NCBI GenBank assembly: GCA_002419295.1
Contig: DIFW01000009.1
Span: forward strand, 1 to 15,539
Length of the DNA: 15,539 nucleotides
Origin: Patescibacteria group bacterium UBA5738
GTDB lineage: Bacteria > Patescibacteriota > Minisyncoccia > Minisyncoccales > UBA5738
Direction of reading: 5' to 3'
Made by a program: the position numbers and the translations under genes. Each line of letters opens with the position of its first letter. The stretch's first letter is position 1. Under the pieces are notes generated by a model. That model saw nothing but the letters and a program-made list of their open reading frames with translations, ran no database searches and was not told where the DNA came from. Positions 1 through 7,222 of this stretch are shown piece by piece.

Positions 1-31
1 TTTTTAGGAGTTTCGTAATTCAAAGGAATTT

Positions 32-340
32 ATGTATTTCGTCTATCTCCTTCAATGCGCCGACAACAGCATCTACACCGGCATCACCACCGACTTGGAG
101 CGGCGTTTTGCCGAACACAAAAATAAAAAAGGCGGCCATTACACCGCCTCGCACGAAGTCAAAAAAATAATTTACACCGAACAATTTCCCACAAAATCGG
201 CCGCCATGAAGCGTGAAGCCCAAATCAAAAGCTGGCGGCGGGAAAAGAAACTAAATTTAATCAACAATAACGCTCTTGTCGTGTTTCCCGTGTCGTGTTT
301 CCCGTTGAAAAAACAGATCAAAAGCGGTAAATTGGATTGA
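32..340 (+). CDS. GIY-YIG nuclease-domain protein (UPF0213/YhbQ-like)
   Basis: Small single-domain GIY-YIG protein of 102 residues; the family is normally 80-100. The GIY half is VYL (residues 4-6) and the YIG half is YTG (15-17), followed by the family pattern DLERRFAEH (21-29) with the expected catalytic Arg. The helix SAAMKREAQIKSW (56-68) supplies the likely metal-binding Glu62, and KKLNLI closes the domain near residue 77. The last 20 or so residues are not part of the fold and are partly encoded by a 14-bp tandem repeat. An AAAGGA Shine-Dalgarno-like box at 22-27 supports the ATG at 32; it is one of very few in the window. Members of this family are predicted DNA nucleases of unclear role, perhaps in repair. 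The domain call is firm, the biological role is unknown. Confidence 0.88.
   Translation: MYFVYLLQCADNSIYTGITTDLERRFAEHKNKKGGHYTASHEVKKIIYTEQFPTKSAAMKREAQIKSWRREKKLNLINNNALVVFPVSCFPLKKQIKSGKLD
278..305 (+). repeat. 14-bp perfect tandem repeat, two copies
   Basis: GTCGTGTTTCCCGT occurs twice back to back (278-291 and 292-305). It lies inside the 3' end of the GIY-YIG gene. Because 14 is not a multiple of three, the two copies are read in different frames, so it looks like a recent slippage or duplication in a non-conserved tail. Confidence 0.85.
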
Positions 341-343
341 ACC

Positions 344-377
344 AGTACTTATTTAAATCAGTATTTAAATAAGTACT
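344..377. repeat. Perfect AT-rich inverted repeat (15-bp arms, 4-base loop)
   Basis: AGTACTTATTTAAAT (344-358) is followed by CAGT (359-362) and its exact reverse complement (363-377). It begins 4 bases after the GIY-YIG stop. Only four of the thirty arm bases are G or C, and no T-run follows, so it is not a standard Rho-independent terminator. It could be a 3'-end stabilising hairpin, a protein-binding palindrome or a small mobile-element trace. No second copy was seen in the window. Confidence 0.85.
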
Positions 378-449
378 TGTTCTGTTAGCCATAACCGTCC
401 CGCGCGGTTGAATTTCATCGCAATGTTCAGAGCGTTGCATTTTAAATCA

Positions 450-1481
450 ATGAGTAGCGAGGAACTCCTTTTGGAGTTGATAAAAATAAGATCGGAATCC
501 GGCAATGAAAAAGCGATCGGGGATTATATTTGCAATCGGCTTGAGCGGAGCGGGTTTGTGGCAAAAAAACAGGCGGTCAACAAGGCAACGGGCAATTTCA
601 ACATATATGCCCGTGCGGGCAAGCCCAAAGTGATATTTTCCAATCATATTGATACTGTTCCGGTTTGGCCGGAGGTGCGAAAAGACAAAGGCAAAATATT
701 CGGGCGCGGGGCGTGCGACAACAAAAGCCAGGTGGCGGCCGCGATCATTGCCGCGGAAAAGGCATTGTGTGCGCGGTTAACCGATTTTGGACTGTTGTTC
801 ACCGTGCAGGAAGAAACGGATTTCGCGGGCGCCAAAAAAGCCATTAATTTTGTTCCGGAATGTGATTTGATGGTTGTCGGCGAACCTACGAGTTTGAAAA
901 TCGTGAGAGGGCACAACGGGATTTTTGTGATTGAACTGGAAGCTTGGGGCAGGAGCGCGCACGGGTCAATGCCCGAAAAAGGGGTGAATGCCATTGAGCG
1001 GTTGATTGATGATCTCGGCAGGTTGAAAAACGCCGATTTGGGAGAGGACAAAATACTGGGAAGAAATATTTTAAACATCGCGCGAATTTCGGGCGGAACG
1101 GCCGACAACATCGTGCCCGATCGCGCGACCGCGTTGCTTGCTTATCGAACGACTGTCAATTCCGGAAATCTGCTCAAAAAAATAAAATCGCTTGCAAAAT
1201 CAAAGATTAAAATTATGGCCGACTTTGATCCGGTCATAAACAATATCGACGGGGATCTCATAAAAGCCATCGGAAGAAAAGTTGAGACGGCCAGATATTT
1301 CACCGAAGGCTCGATTTTGAAACGGAAAGCCAAAAGCACAATCATCCTTGGCGCCGGAAACATCAAGGAAGCGCATGGCCCCAAAGAGTTTGTTTCGGCG
1401 GCGGAATATGGCAAGCTTGTCGGCATATATTTGAATATCATTGAATATTATAACCGCGGCAAAATTTCGGCCAAAAAATGA
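450..1481 (+). CDS. M20-family metallopeptidase/deacylase (ArgE/DapE/LysK-like)
   Basis: Co-catalytic metal hydrolase of the M20 family, which removes acyl groups from amino acids or cleaves dipeptides. From the ATG at 450 (343 aa) the family motifs appear in order: SNHIDTVP with metal His66 and Asp68; GRGACDNKS with bridging Asp90; VQEETD with catalytic Glu121 and metal Glu122; GEPTSL with Glu145; SAHGSMPEKGVNAIE (dimerisation-domain His171); and AHGPKEFV with metal His309. All expected metal ligands are therefore present. The second motif reads CDNKS rather than the common DMKGG. ArgE, DapE and LysK cannot be separated by eye, and no biosynthetic neighbour helps. In-frame starts at 408 (TTG) and 423 (ATG) exist, but 450 is preferred because the family N-terminus aligns directly (EELLLELIKIRSESGNE). 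No Shine-Dalgarno is visible. Confidence 0.9.
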   Translation: MSSEELLLELIKIRSESGNEKAIGDYICNRLERSGFVAKKQAVNKATGNFNIYARAGKPKVIFSNHIDTVPVWPEVRKDKGKIFGRGACDNKSQVAAAIIAAEKALCARLTDFGLLFTVQEETDFAGAKKAINFVPECDLMVVGEPTSLKIVRGHNGIFVIELEAWGRSAHGSMPEKGVNAIERLIDDLGRLKNADLGEDKILGRNILNIARISGGTADNIVPDRATALLAYRTTVNSGNLLKKIKSLAKSKIKIMADFDPVINNIDGDLIKAIGRKVETARYFTEGSILKRKAKSTIILGAGNIKEAHGPKEFVSAAEYGKLVGIYLNIIEYYNRGKISAKK

Positions 1482-1586
1482 ATTCCGGCAACACCCGAAA
1501 CATTATAACAGACTTGATATCATCAAAGAACATTATTGTGAGAGCGGTGGAAACGCATTAAAGAAAAAGGCGCCGGCAAAACTATC

Positions 1587-1615
1587 TAAAAATGAGTTGA
1601 CATAAAAATGAGTTG
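1587..1615 (+). repeat. 16-bp-period direct repeat upstream of the YggT-like gene
   Basis: TAAAAATGAGTTG occurs at 1587-1599 and again at 1603-1615, separated by ACA. It sits in a 283-bp gene-free stretch, just upstream of the extended -10 candidate at 1638-1646. That position would suit a two-site operator, but chance duplication is equally possible. Apart from this and the -10 candidate, nothing else was recognised in 1482-1764. Confidence 0.6.
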
Positions 1616-1637
1616 GCTGTCGGGATGGCGGTTATTG

Positions 1638-1646
1638 TGTTATGAT
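1638..1646 (+). promoter_or_regulatory. Extended -10 promoter candidate for the YggT-like gene
   Basis: TGTTATGAT contains the extended element TG-n-TATGAT (hexamer 1641-1646). No convincing -35 lies 16-18 bp upstream, which an extended -10 can tolerate. Transcription from here would give a leader of about 110 bases before the ATG at 1765. Confidence 0.3.
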
Positions 1647-1764
1647 TAAATTGCGACGGCAAATGAGCGGGAACAGTCGTACTCGCTTGCCAAACTTAAA
1701 TTAAATTAAAATAAAAATTCAATCAAACGGTTTAAGCAAACAGGAAATAAATATAAAAAAACAT

Positions 1765-2124
1765 ATGGGTTCATCATACAATTCTTCCACCACGAAACCG
1801 ATATACCGCGGCACTCAAATTATATGGTATGTTTTGGGTTTTGTGGAGGTGATGCTGGCGTTGCGGTTTGCCTTAAAGCTTCTTGGCTCCAACCCGGAAG
1901 CCGGTTTTATCGGTTTTGTTTATGGCGCGACAACATTCCTCGTTGCTCCCTTTTTGAGCGTTTTTGGCGCCACCCAAGTGTTGGGCGCTGTTTTTGAGTG
2001 GACTACGCTTTTGGCAATGCTGGTTTATTGGCTTCTTACTTTAGCCGTAATTAAGCTTTTATTGATTGGCAAAACGGTTTCCACTTCGGAGGCCGCGGCG
2101 AAATTGGACAAAGAAGAAAAGTAG
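1765..2124 (+). CDS. YggT-family small membrane protein
   Basis: Hydrophobic protein of 119 residues with about three membrane segments: roughly 18-40, 47-66 and 80-101. The stretch from RFALKLLGSNPEAGFIGFVY to VAPFLSVFG, followed by VFEWTTLLAMLVYWL, matches my memory of the YggT-like proteins common in candidate phyla and Gram-positives. These are integral membrane proteins of uncertain function, linked in some species to osmotic or envelope homeostasis. The C-terminus is short, charged and cytoplasmic-looking (KLDKEEK). A possible AGGA is about 20 bases upstream, too far to be a good ribosome site. The next gene starts 16 bases after the stop, so the two are probably co-transcribed. Confidence 0.75.
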   Translation: MGSSYNSSTTKPIYRGTQIIWYVLGFVEVMLALRFALKLLGSNPEAGFIGFVYGATTFLVAPFLSVFGATQVLGAVFEWTTLLAMLVYWLLTLAVIKLLLIGKTVSTSEAAAKLDKEEK

Positions 2125-2140
2125 CATAACCAATAAAATT

Positions 2141-2389
2141 ATGTCGATTATTATTTGGATTATTTTTGGGGCGCTGGTGGGTTGGATCGCTTCCATGATC
2201 ATGGGCGGCGGTGGCAACGGCTTGGTGATTAATGTTATTGTTGGCGTCATCGGCGCTTCGCTGGGCGGCTGGATTATGGACTATTTCGGCAAAAGCGGAA
2301 TAACAGGCTTTAACATCTACAGTTTCTTGGTCGCGTTGCTTGGAGCGGTTGTGCTGATTGCCGTTGTCAGGGCTTTGCGCGGGGGCTAG
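2141..2389 (+). CDS. GlsB/YeaQ/YmgE-family (transglycosylase-associated) membrane protein
   Basis: 82-residue very hydrophobic protein with three predicted helices. The family signature is clear: an IIIWIIFGALVGWIAS start, the glycine-rich MGGGGNGLVINVIVGVIGA, then LGGWI and a final helix ending RALRGG. The family is annotated transglycosylase-associated or stress-induced, but no enzymatic role is established. An earlier in-frame start at 2066 would add 25 basic residues read out of frame from the end of the YggT-like gene. The ATG at 2141 gives the normal family N-terminus and was chosen. It lies 16 bases after the preceding stop, consistent with a small envelope operon. Confidence 0.88.
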   Translation: MSIIIWIIFGALVGWIASMIMGGGGNGLVINVIVGVIGASLGGWIMDYFGKSGITGFNIYSFLVALLGAVVLIAVVRALRGG

Positions 2390-2493
2390 GAGCTGGAGAT
2401 CTGGCCGGCGGCGCGCATCTATGCGGTTTTTGGCCGGTTAAATTTTTTAATGGGGCGTGACCGGTGAAAGGTGAAATAGTGATAGAAAACAAT

Positions 2494-2679
2494 ATGAAGA
2501 TATTTAAAACGGCGCAAATTAACGCTTGGGAGTTTGCGCCGATAAAAATTTCTTTGCTTTGCGTGGGAATCGCCATTGGCGCGAATTGGCCGGAGTTATT
2601 CGCCGGCTATGTTTTTCCGATTTTTCTATTTGGGCTGGCGCTCGGCATTTATGCGGCGATTGTGTGGCTGAAAAAATAA
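2494..2679 (+). CDS. Small two-helix membrane protein, unknown function
   Basis: 61 residues from the ATG at 2494. The N-terminus MKIFKTAQINAWEFAPIK is mildly basic. A hydrophobic segment at about 18-38 and a second at about 40-58 follow, with a terminal WLKK, which suggests both ends face the cytoplasm. I do not recognise a family. An in-frame GTG at 2464 would add ten polar residues, but the ATG gives a cleaner membrane protein. It follows the YggT/GlsB pair by about 100 bases on the same strand and may belong with that group. Hydrophobic codon patterning supports real coding, but homology is untested. Confidence 0.6.
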   Translation: MKIFKTAQINAWEFAPIKISLLCVGIAIGANWPELFAGYVFPIFLFGLALGIYAAIVWLKK

Positions 2680-2802
2680 ACCTTTTCGTAAGCTAAACTA
2701 TTCCAATATTCTGCAGAATACCAGAATGGTTTTTGGGATAATAAATTGGCGAGGTGTCATCTTGCCAAAGTTCCCAAGCTTCTTTTTAATTGGGATAGGT
2801 TT

Positions 2803-2811
2803 TGATAGAAT
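2803..2811 (+). promoter_or_regulatory. Extended -10 promoter candidate for the HIT gene
   Basis: TG-A-TAGAAT places a likely start of transcription within about 20 bases of the HIT ATG at 2838. A second AT-rich hexamer, TATAAT at 2823-2828, is close enough to the start codon to imply a leaderless message instead. Neither has a strong -35, and the choice between them is open. Confidence 0.3.
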
Positions 2812-2837
2812 GAGAAAATAATTATAATTTTGGGATA

Positions 2838-3470
2838 ATGGAAAAAATGAAGGGTTGTGTGTTTTGCGAGGCAAAATTGAATAAGGGGGAAGCGATTTTT
2901 GAGACGGAGAATTTTTTCGTTAATATCGGCGTTGGCTTGGTTGCTCCCGGGCATATGATGTTAATTCCCAAGCGACATTATGATTGTTGCGCCGATATCC
3001 CGCGAGATTTGCGGCCGGAATTTGACGGTGCGGCCAAGCTGATTTTTGGAAAAATTAAAAAAGTTTTCGGCGCGCCGTTTTTGGTGGAGTATGGGGTCTT
3101 TGGGCAGAGTGTTTCCCACGCGCACTTGCATTTTATTCCCAAGGAAAGAAGAGGAACTGCGCATTATCCCGCCTATGAGATTCGCGATGTTTTTGAAGAA
3201 ATAAAAATTCCGAACGATATCGCGCCGCATCCGGCCTCTTGGGAGACGGCCGCCGCGATGAAAAAACGCCATGGCGGCTATGTGTTTTTAAAAGACAAAG
3301 ATCGCGCGGTTTTGTTTGAGCGGTTTGAGCAAGAATTATCCTATCGCCGTTTTTTCAATCATCAACTAACATTAAAAGATATTCCGGCGCGGTGGCAGGA
3401 CATCACCGAAGAACAAAAGAAAATCGACGCAATAAAAAAAGAAATCACCAAATCGCGCTTCAAATTCTGA
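2838..3470 (+). CDS. HIT-family nucleotide hydrolase/transferase with C-terminal extension
   Basis: Histidine-triad protein. The defining motif SHAHLHFIP (residues 93-101) provides His94, His96 and His98; the family hydrolyses or transfers nucleotide phosphoramidates and dinucleotide polyphosphates. The N-terminus CVFCEAKL (7-14) and the VAPGHMMLIPKRHY segment (35-48) match typical HIT proteins. The protein is 210 residues, against about 110-150 for the usual family. The extra part, from about residue 110 on, has a mixed charged and aromatic sequence ending in a Lys-rich tail, and I do not recognise a second domain in it. It is a single gene, convergent with the minus-strand hydrolase 43 bases downstream, and no strong terminator is visible between them. 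Substrate unknown. Confidence 0.88.
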   Translation: MEKMKGCVFCEAKLNKGEAIFETENFFVNIGVGLVAPGHMMLIPKRHYDCCADIPRDLRPEFDGAAKLIFGKIKKVFGAPFLVEYGVFGQSVSHAHLHFIPKERRGTAHYPAYEIRDVFEEIKIPNDIAPHPASWETAAAMKKRHGGYVFLKDKDRAVLFERFEQELSYRRFFNHQLTLKDIPARWQDITEEQKKIDAIKKEITKSRFKF

Positions 3471-3513
3471 TCCGGCGAATTTATAAACCATGAAGGGCGG
3501 GGAATCAAACTTT

Positions 3514-4779
3514 TTATTTTGTTTGGCCGGGAAGTTTTGATTTTAGAGCGGCGATCCTTTCATAAGATTCGTTTATTCTTTCTTGAGAAATGCGGCCGTC
3601 AAGAACAGCTTGCAAAATAATATCGCGGGCGCGGCGGGGAATTGACTCGTCATATTCGCCGCCGTTATTGGAAAAAATCAAAATGTCGCATCCGGCGTTG
3701 ATCGCGCGGACGATGGCGTCTTCAAAACCGTAATTATCAACAATCGCGCCCATCTGCATATCGTCAGAGAATACTACGCCGCCAAATTCCAGATCGCGGC
3801 GCAAGATTTTGTCGATGAACTCCGGCGAAAGGGTTGCCGGGTATTCCGCGTCAATTTTTTTATTGATAACATGCGCGGTCATTATTGAATCCGCGCCGCC
3901 ATTTTTAATCAATTCTTTGTAGGGATCAAGCTCTTCATCTTCATATGATTCGGTGATGTCGGGCAGACCCAAGTGGCTGTCGGAATCCGAGCTTCCGTGG
4001 CCGGGAAAATGCTTTAAAGATGTCAAAATTCCAAAAGCGCGGTGCGCGGCCACGAATGCCTTGGCGTAGTCCGCCACCGTTTGCGGGTTTGAGGAATACG
4101 AACGCTCCAATCCGCCGATTACCGGATTTTTCGGGTTGATGTTGATATCGATCACCGGGGCGAAATTAACATTGAATCCCAAATCGCGGAGCTGTTTCGC
4201 CAGCGCCCAATATTCGTTGACGGCAACCAAACCGTCTTCTTTGCCCAAATCTTGCGCCGAGTCAATATCGGCAAATCCCATTGAAGGCTTCAACCGGTTG
4301 ATCAGCCCGCCCTCGGCGTCCACGGCGACCAACAGCGGTTCATTTTTAGCATAACTTTTCAAGTTGGCAATTAAATTTTGTGTTTGTTGCCAATCAACGA
4401 TATTGCGCGGCCGGCTTTTCGACGGCGCGTCATAATCAAATAAAATCACGCCGCCCAAATTAAGTTCGGCGATGGCGCCGGCGATATATGAATCCGCGGG
4501 AGCTTCGGTGCCGCGGAATCCGATCATCAGCATCTGGCCGATTTTTTCTTTCAAGGGAAGGATTTCTTCTTCAAAGCGGGCCGTTTGCCGCGTTTCAAAA
4601 TACTCTCCGGCGAGCGCGGCGCAAAACAATAGCACCATAATCACCTTTACCGCTTCGCTTTTGCCGATTTTCTGCCGCCGCCAAAGCGCCGCCATTTGTT
4701 TGCCGGCGGTTTTGGCGGTTTCTTTTTGCCGTTTTTTAATATGGCGCCAGATTTTTTTTATCGCGGTAAATTTTCGCAT
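3514..4779 (-). CDS. nagZ: Membrane-anchored family 3 glycoside hydrolase (beta-N-acetylhexosaminidase, NagZ type)
   Basis: Enzymes of this type release N-acetylglucosamine from peptidoglycan fragments. From the ATG at 4779 (421 aa) the order is: a basic stretch of about 43 residues, one membrane helix (about 44-58, VKVIMVLLFCAALAG), then the TIM barrel beginning KEKIGQMLMIGFRG. Family motifs are VDAEGG (153-158), NVNFAPVIDIN, KHFPGHGSSDSDSH (256-269, carrying the Asp/His acid-base loop) and FSDDMQMGAI (337-346), whose first Asp, D339, is the likely nucleophile. The catalytic set looks complete. The uncleaved-looking anchor suggests the barrel is outside the membrane, unlike cytoplasmic Gram-negative NagZ. 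The reading frame stays open upstream to 5196, but that part is antisense to the ATPase and was excluded. It is divergent from the ATPase gene across 43 bp. Confidence 0.9.
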   Translation of the reverse strand: MRKFTAIKKIWRHIKKRQKETAKTAGKQMAALWRRQKIGKSEAVKVIMVLLFCAALAGEYFETRQTARFEEEILPLKEKIGQMLMIGFRGTEAPADSYIAGAIAELNLGGVILFDYDAPSKSRPRNIVDWQQTQNLIANLKSYAKNEPLLVAVDAEGGLINRLKPSMGFADIDSAQDLGKEDGLVAVNEYWALAKQLRDLGFNVNFAPVIDININPKNPVIGGLERSYSSNPQTVADYAKAFVAAHRAFGILTSLKHFPGHGSSDSDSHLGLPDITESYEDEELDPYKELIKNGGADSIMTAHVINKKIDAEYPATLSPEFIDKILRRDLEFGGVVFSDDMQMGAIVDNYGFEDAIVRAINAGCDILIFSNNGGEYDESIPRRARDIILQAVLDGRISQERINESYERIAALKSKLPGQTK

Positions 4780-4822
4780 TAAAATTTTGATTAATGGCGG
4801 TTTGGCGTTATTATTATACATT
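4780..4822. promoter_or_regulatory. Divergent promoter region between nagZ-like and P-type ATPase genes
   Basis: Only 43 bases separate the two start codons, so the promoters must overlap or reach into the genes. On the minus strand a TATAAT (complement of 4813-4818) would give the hydrolase a leader of about 25 bases. On the plus strand TTGATT (4787-4792) and TATTAT (4812-4817, 19-bp spacing) or TATACA (4815-4820) would place transcription at or next to the ATPase ATG. Both sets use the same AT-rich block, so the two genes may compete for polymerase. Confidence 0.4.
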
Positions 4823-7222
4823 ATGGCCGAAATTTGCAACATTGAAAAAGCAGCTTCCAAAAAAAAGAAACCGGCGAAGGGTTTTTGGCTCACATGGGAT
4901 ATTCTCGGCCGGCACTTCAAGCCGGTAGTCAAACAAAACGCCGTCAGCCTGGTCAACGCGATTTTTTTGATCGTATCGTCATTGCTTTTGATCTCCGGAG
5001 AAATTCGCGAAGGTCTGTTTTTGGGCAGTGTTCTTATTTTGAATTTGATCATCGGGATTGCGCAGGATCTTCGCGCCAAAGTGGCGCTGGAAAAATTGCA
5101 AATATTGACCGCGCCGCGGATTGTGCGCGTTTTGCCCGATGGAAGGGAAGAAAAAATCATGCTTGACGCCGTGCTTCCCGGAGATCTTTTGCGCATCGAT
5201 ATCGGCGATCAAGTTCCCGCCGACGGCAGGATCACCGAGAGCTTTGGTATCGAGCTCAACGAAGCGATGATTACCGGCGAATCAAACTATGTTAAAAAAA
5301 CGGCCGATGACCGGATTCTGGCGGGAAGCATCGTGATGTCGGGATCGGCGCTTTTTTCAGTTGAATCAAGCCCGCGCGACAGTTTTGTGGCGCGGATGAC
5401 CGAGAAGATCAAAAAATACGATCCCAATCCCAGCCCCATCCAAAAGAGCTTGAATCTGTTCATCAAATATATGACCTATTTGCTTTTGGTGATTATTGTT
5501 TATGTGGTGGCCCAGGGGATCAGGACCGAAGATCTTTTTTCTTCAATCATCCGCGATATCGGCGCGCTTACCGGCACCCTCGTGCCGCAGGGATTAGTGC
5601 TGTCGATCACGATTTTTTTTGCCTATGGCGCGGTGAGAATGTTTAAGGATAGTGTTTTGATGCAGGAAATCAATGCCACGGAAAAGATGGCGCGGATCAA
5701 GAATCTTTGCGTGGATAAAACTGGCACGCTCACGGAGCGGAAACCCGTGCTGGAAGAAACCGTAATCTACAACGACAACTCCGATTTGCTAATCGGGCAG
5801 ATGCTGATGGGTTATATTTTGGCCAATCACGACAATTCCGAAATTGCCACTGCCTTGCGCGCCCGCGCGGCGTTGTCGTTTTCCGGGGCGGCGCTGGACG
5901 CGATCCCATTTTCATCGGAGCGCAAGTATGGCATTGCATGGCTTGAAATTGGAGGCAATCCGGTTTGCGCGGTCTTGGGCGCGCCCGATATTTTGGCCGA
6001 ATATTTTATCGATGAAACCGAAAAAACATTTTTGCGGGAACAGATTGTTTCCCACGCGCAAAAAGCCAAGCGTTTGGTCTTGCTGGCGGTTGCGGAAAAG
6101 CTTCCCCGCGGATCGCGGCTTTGCGGCAATGTTTTGCGGCCGATGGCGCTTTTCATTTTGTTTGATCCCTTGCGCCCGGGAACGGAGAAAATCATTGATT
6201 TTTTTCAAAAACGCGATGTTCGCGTGCGGGTGATTTCGGGGGACAACCCGCGCACGGTGCAGGCGGTTGCCGTGCGCGCCGGAATGAAATATGCCGATAT
6301 GGTGGCCACCGGCAAGGAGATGGAATCGTGGGATGATGTCGAATATGAAGAAAGGGTGCCGGCGTTCCATTTGTTCGCGCGGGTTAAACCGGCGCAAAAA
6401 GAAAAAATAATTTCTTTGTTGAAAAAAAACGGCTATACCGCGATGGTGGGAGACGGCGCCAACGACGCGCTGGCGATGAAAAAAGCCGATTTGGGCGTGG
6501 CGATGTTTGACGGCGCGCCGGCTACGCGGCAAATCGCGCAAGTGGTATTGATGAACAACAGTTTTTCCGCGTTGCCCAAGGCGGTATCGCTGGCCGAGGC
6601 AATCATTCTCAACATTGAATTGGTGGCGGGAGTTTTTTTGAACAAAGTGGTTGCGGGACTGGTGCTTTTTTTAACGCTGGCGTTTATGGGCTATACCTAT
6701 CCGCTTTCCCCCAGCAATATGACGGTGATCAACTATTTCACCATTTGGCTGCCGATGGCCTATTGGACGATATTTCCGATTTCCAACATCGAGTTTGATT
6801 CCAAGGCCCGCTTTATGGGTCGGATGTTTTTGTTTTCCGTGATCAACGGCTTGATTATGGCGCTGGCGGCCGTCGCGATTTTCATTTTGAATCCGGCAAC
6901 GGTGAAAAACGCGGGATATAATTTGCCGGTAATGATCGCAATGATCGCGCTGGGTTATTGGTATTTTGTTTTGGCGCCGTTGAGCTATGGCGCCGCGTTG
7001 GAGCGAAAACGCCGCAACTCGCTGGCGATTTTGGCGTTTGTCTGCGCGGCGCTGATTGCTACCGCAATCTATTATCCCAAATGGGCCGCCTTTTTCGGGT
7101 TTACGCCGCCTTCGGTCTGGGTGATGCTGGTTTCTTTGGCGATTTGCGCCGCGTTTATGTATTTGCAATATGTTATTGCCGTTAAGTGGTTTTATCGCAA
7201 AAATTATGAATCGCAACATTAA
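4823..7222 (+). CDS. P-type cation-transporting ATPase (CtpE-like)
   Basis: Full-length ion pump of 799 residues. Actuator domain: TGES (151-154). Phosphorylation site: DKTGT with Asp298. Nucleotide-domain motif: LGAPD (385-389), where many pumps have KGAPE. Hinge motifs: SGDNP (472-476) and GDGANDA (543-549). Helices 1 and 2 lie at about 40-58 and 64-82, helices 3 and 4 at about 213-275 with VPQGL (254-258) where P2-type pumps have PEGL, and the C-terminal membrane block covers about 600-790. The short N-terminus without a heavy-metal CxxC domain, and the GAP motif, suggest the CtpE branch (a calcium transporter in mycobacteria) rather than Cu/Cd pumps. The ion cannot be assigned from sequence. 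The ATG at 4823 is preferred; the open frame further upstream runs antisense to the hydrolase gene. The stop overlaps the next gene by 17 bases. Confidence 0.92.
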   Translation: MAEICNIEKAASKKKKPAKGFWLTWDILGRHFKPVVKQNAVSLVNAIFLIVSSLLLISGEIREGLFLGSVLILNLIIGIAQDLRAKVALEKLQILTAPRIVRVLPDGREEKIMLDAVLPGDLLRIDIGDQVPADGRITESFGIELNEAMITGESNYVKKTADDRILAGSIVMSGSALFSVESSPRDSFVARMTEKIKKYDPNPSPIQKSLNLFIKYMTYLLLVIIVYVVAQGIRTEDLFSSIIRDIGALTGTLVPQGLVLSITIFFAYGAVRMFKDSVLMQEINATEKMARIKNLCVDKTGTLTERKPVLEETVIYNDNSDLLIGQMLMGYILANHDNSEIATALRARAALSFSGAALDAIPFSSERKYGIAWLEIGGNPVCAVLGAPDILAEYFIDETEKTFLREQIVSHAQKAKRLVLLAVAEKLPRGSRLCGNVLRPMALFILFDPLRPGTEKIIDFFQKRDVRVRVISGDNPRTVQAVAVRAGMKYADMVATGKEMESWDDVEYEERVPAFHLFARVKPAQKEKIISLLKKNGYTAMVGDGANDALAMKKADLGVAMFDGAPATRQIAQVVLMNNSFSALPKAVSLAEAIILNIELVAGVFLNKVVAGLVLFLTLAFMGYTYPLSPSNMTVINYFTIWLPMAYWTIFPISNIEFDSKARFMGRMFLFSVINGLIMALAAVAIFILNPATVKNAGYNLPVMIAMIALGYWYFVLAPLSYGAALERKRRNSLAILAFVCAALIATAIYYPKWAAFFGFTPPSVWVMLVSLAICAAFMYLQYVIAVKWFYRKNYESQH

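Noticed and set aside
2405..2440. Possible terminator after the GlsB-like gene (CGCA-TCTA-TGCG followed by GTTTTT)
   Set aside because: Only four base pairs in the stem; too weak to call.
4472..4822. Upstream extension of the ATPase frame
   Set aside because: It is antisense to the hydrolase N-terminus, and the ATG at 4823 gives a sensible P-type ATPase N-terminus.
4780..5196. Upstream extension of the minus-strand hydrolase frame by about 139 codons
   Set aside because: It is antisense to the conserved start of the P-type ATPase, shows no family similarity, and the ATG at 4779 already gives a basic tail plus membrane anchor.
5912..6541. Long minus-strand open frame inside the ATPase gene
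   Set aside because: Antisense shadow of a well-conserved gene; Arg/His/Gln-rich with no domain.
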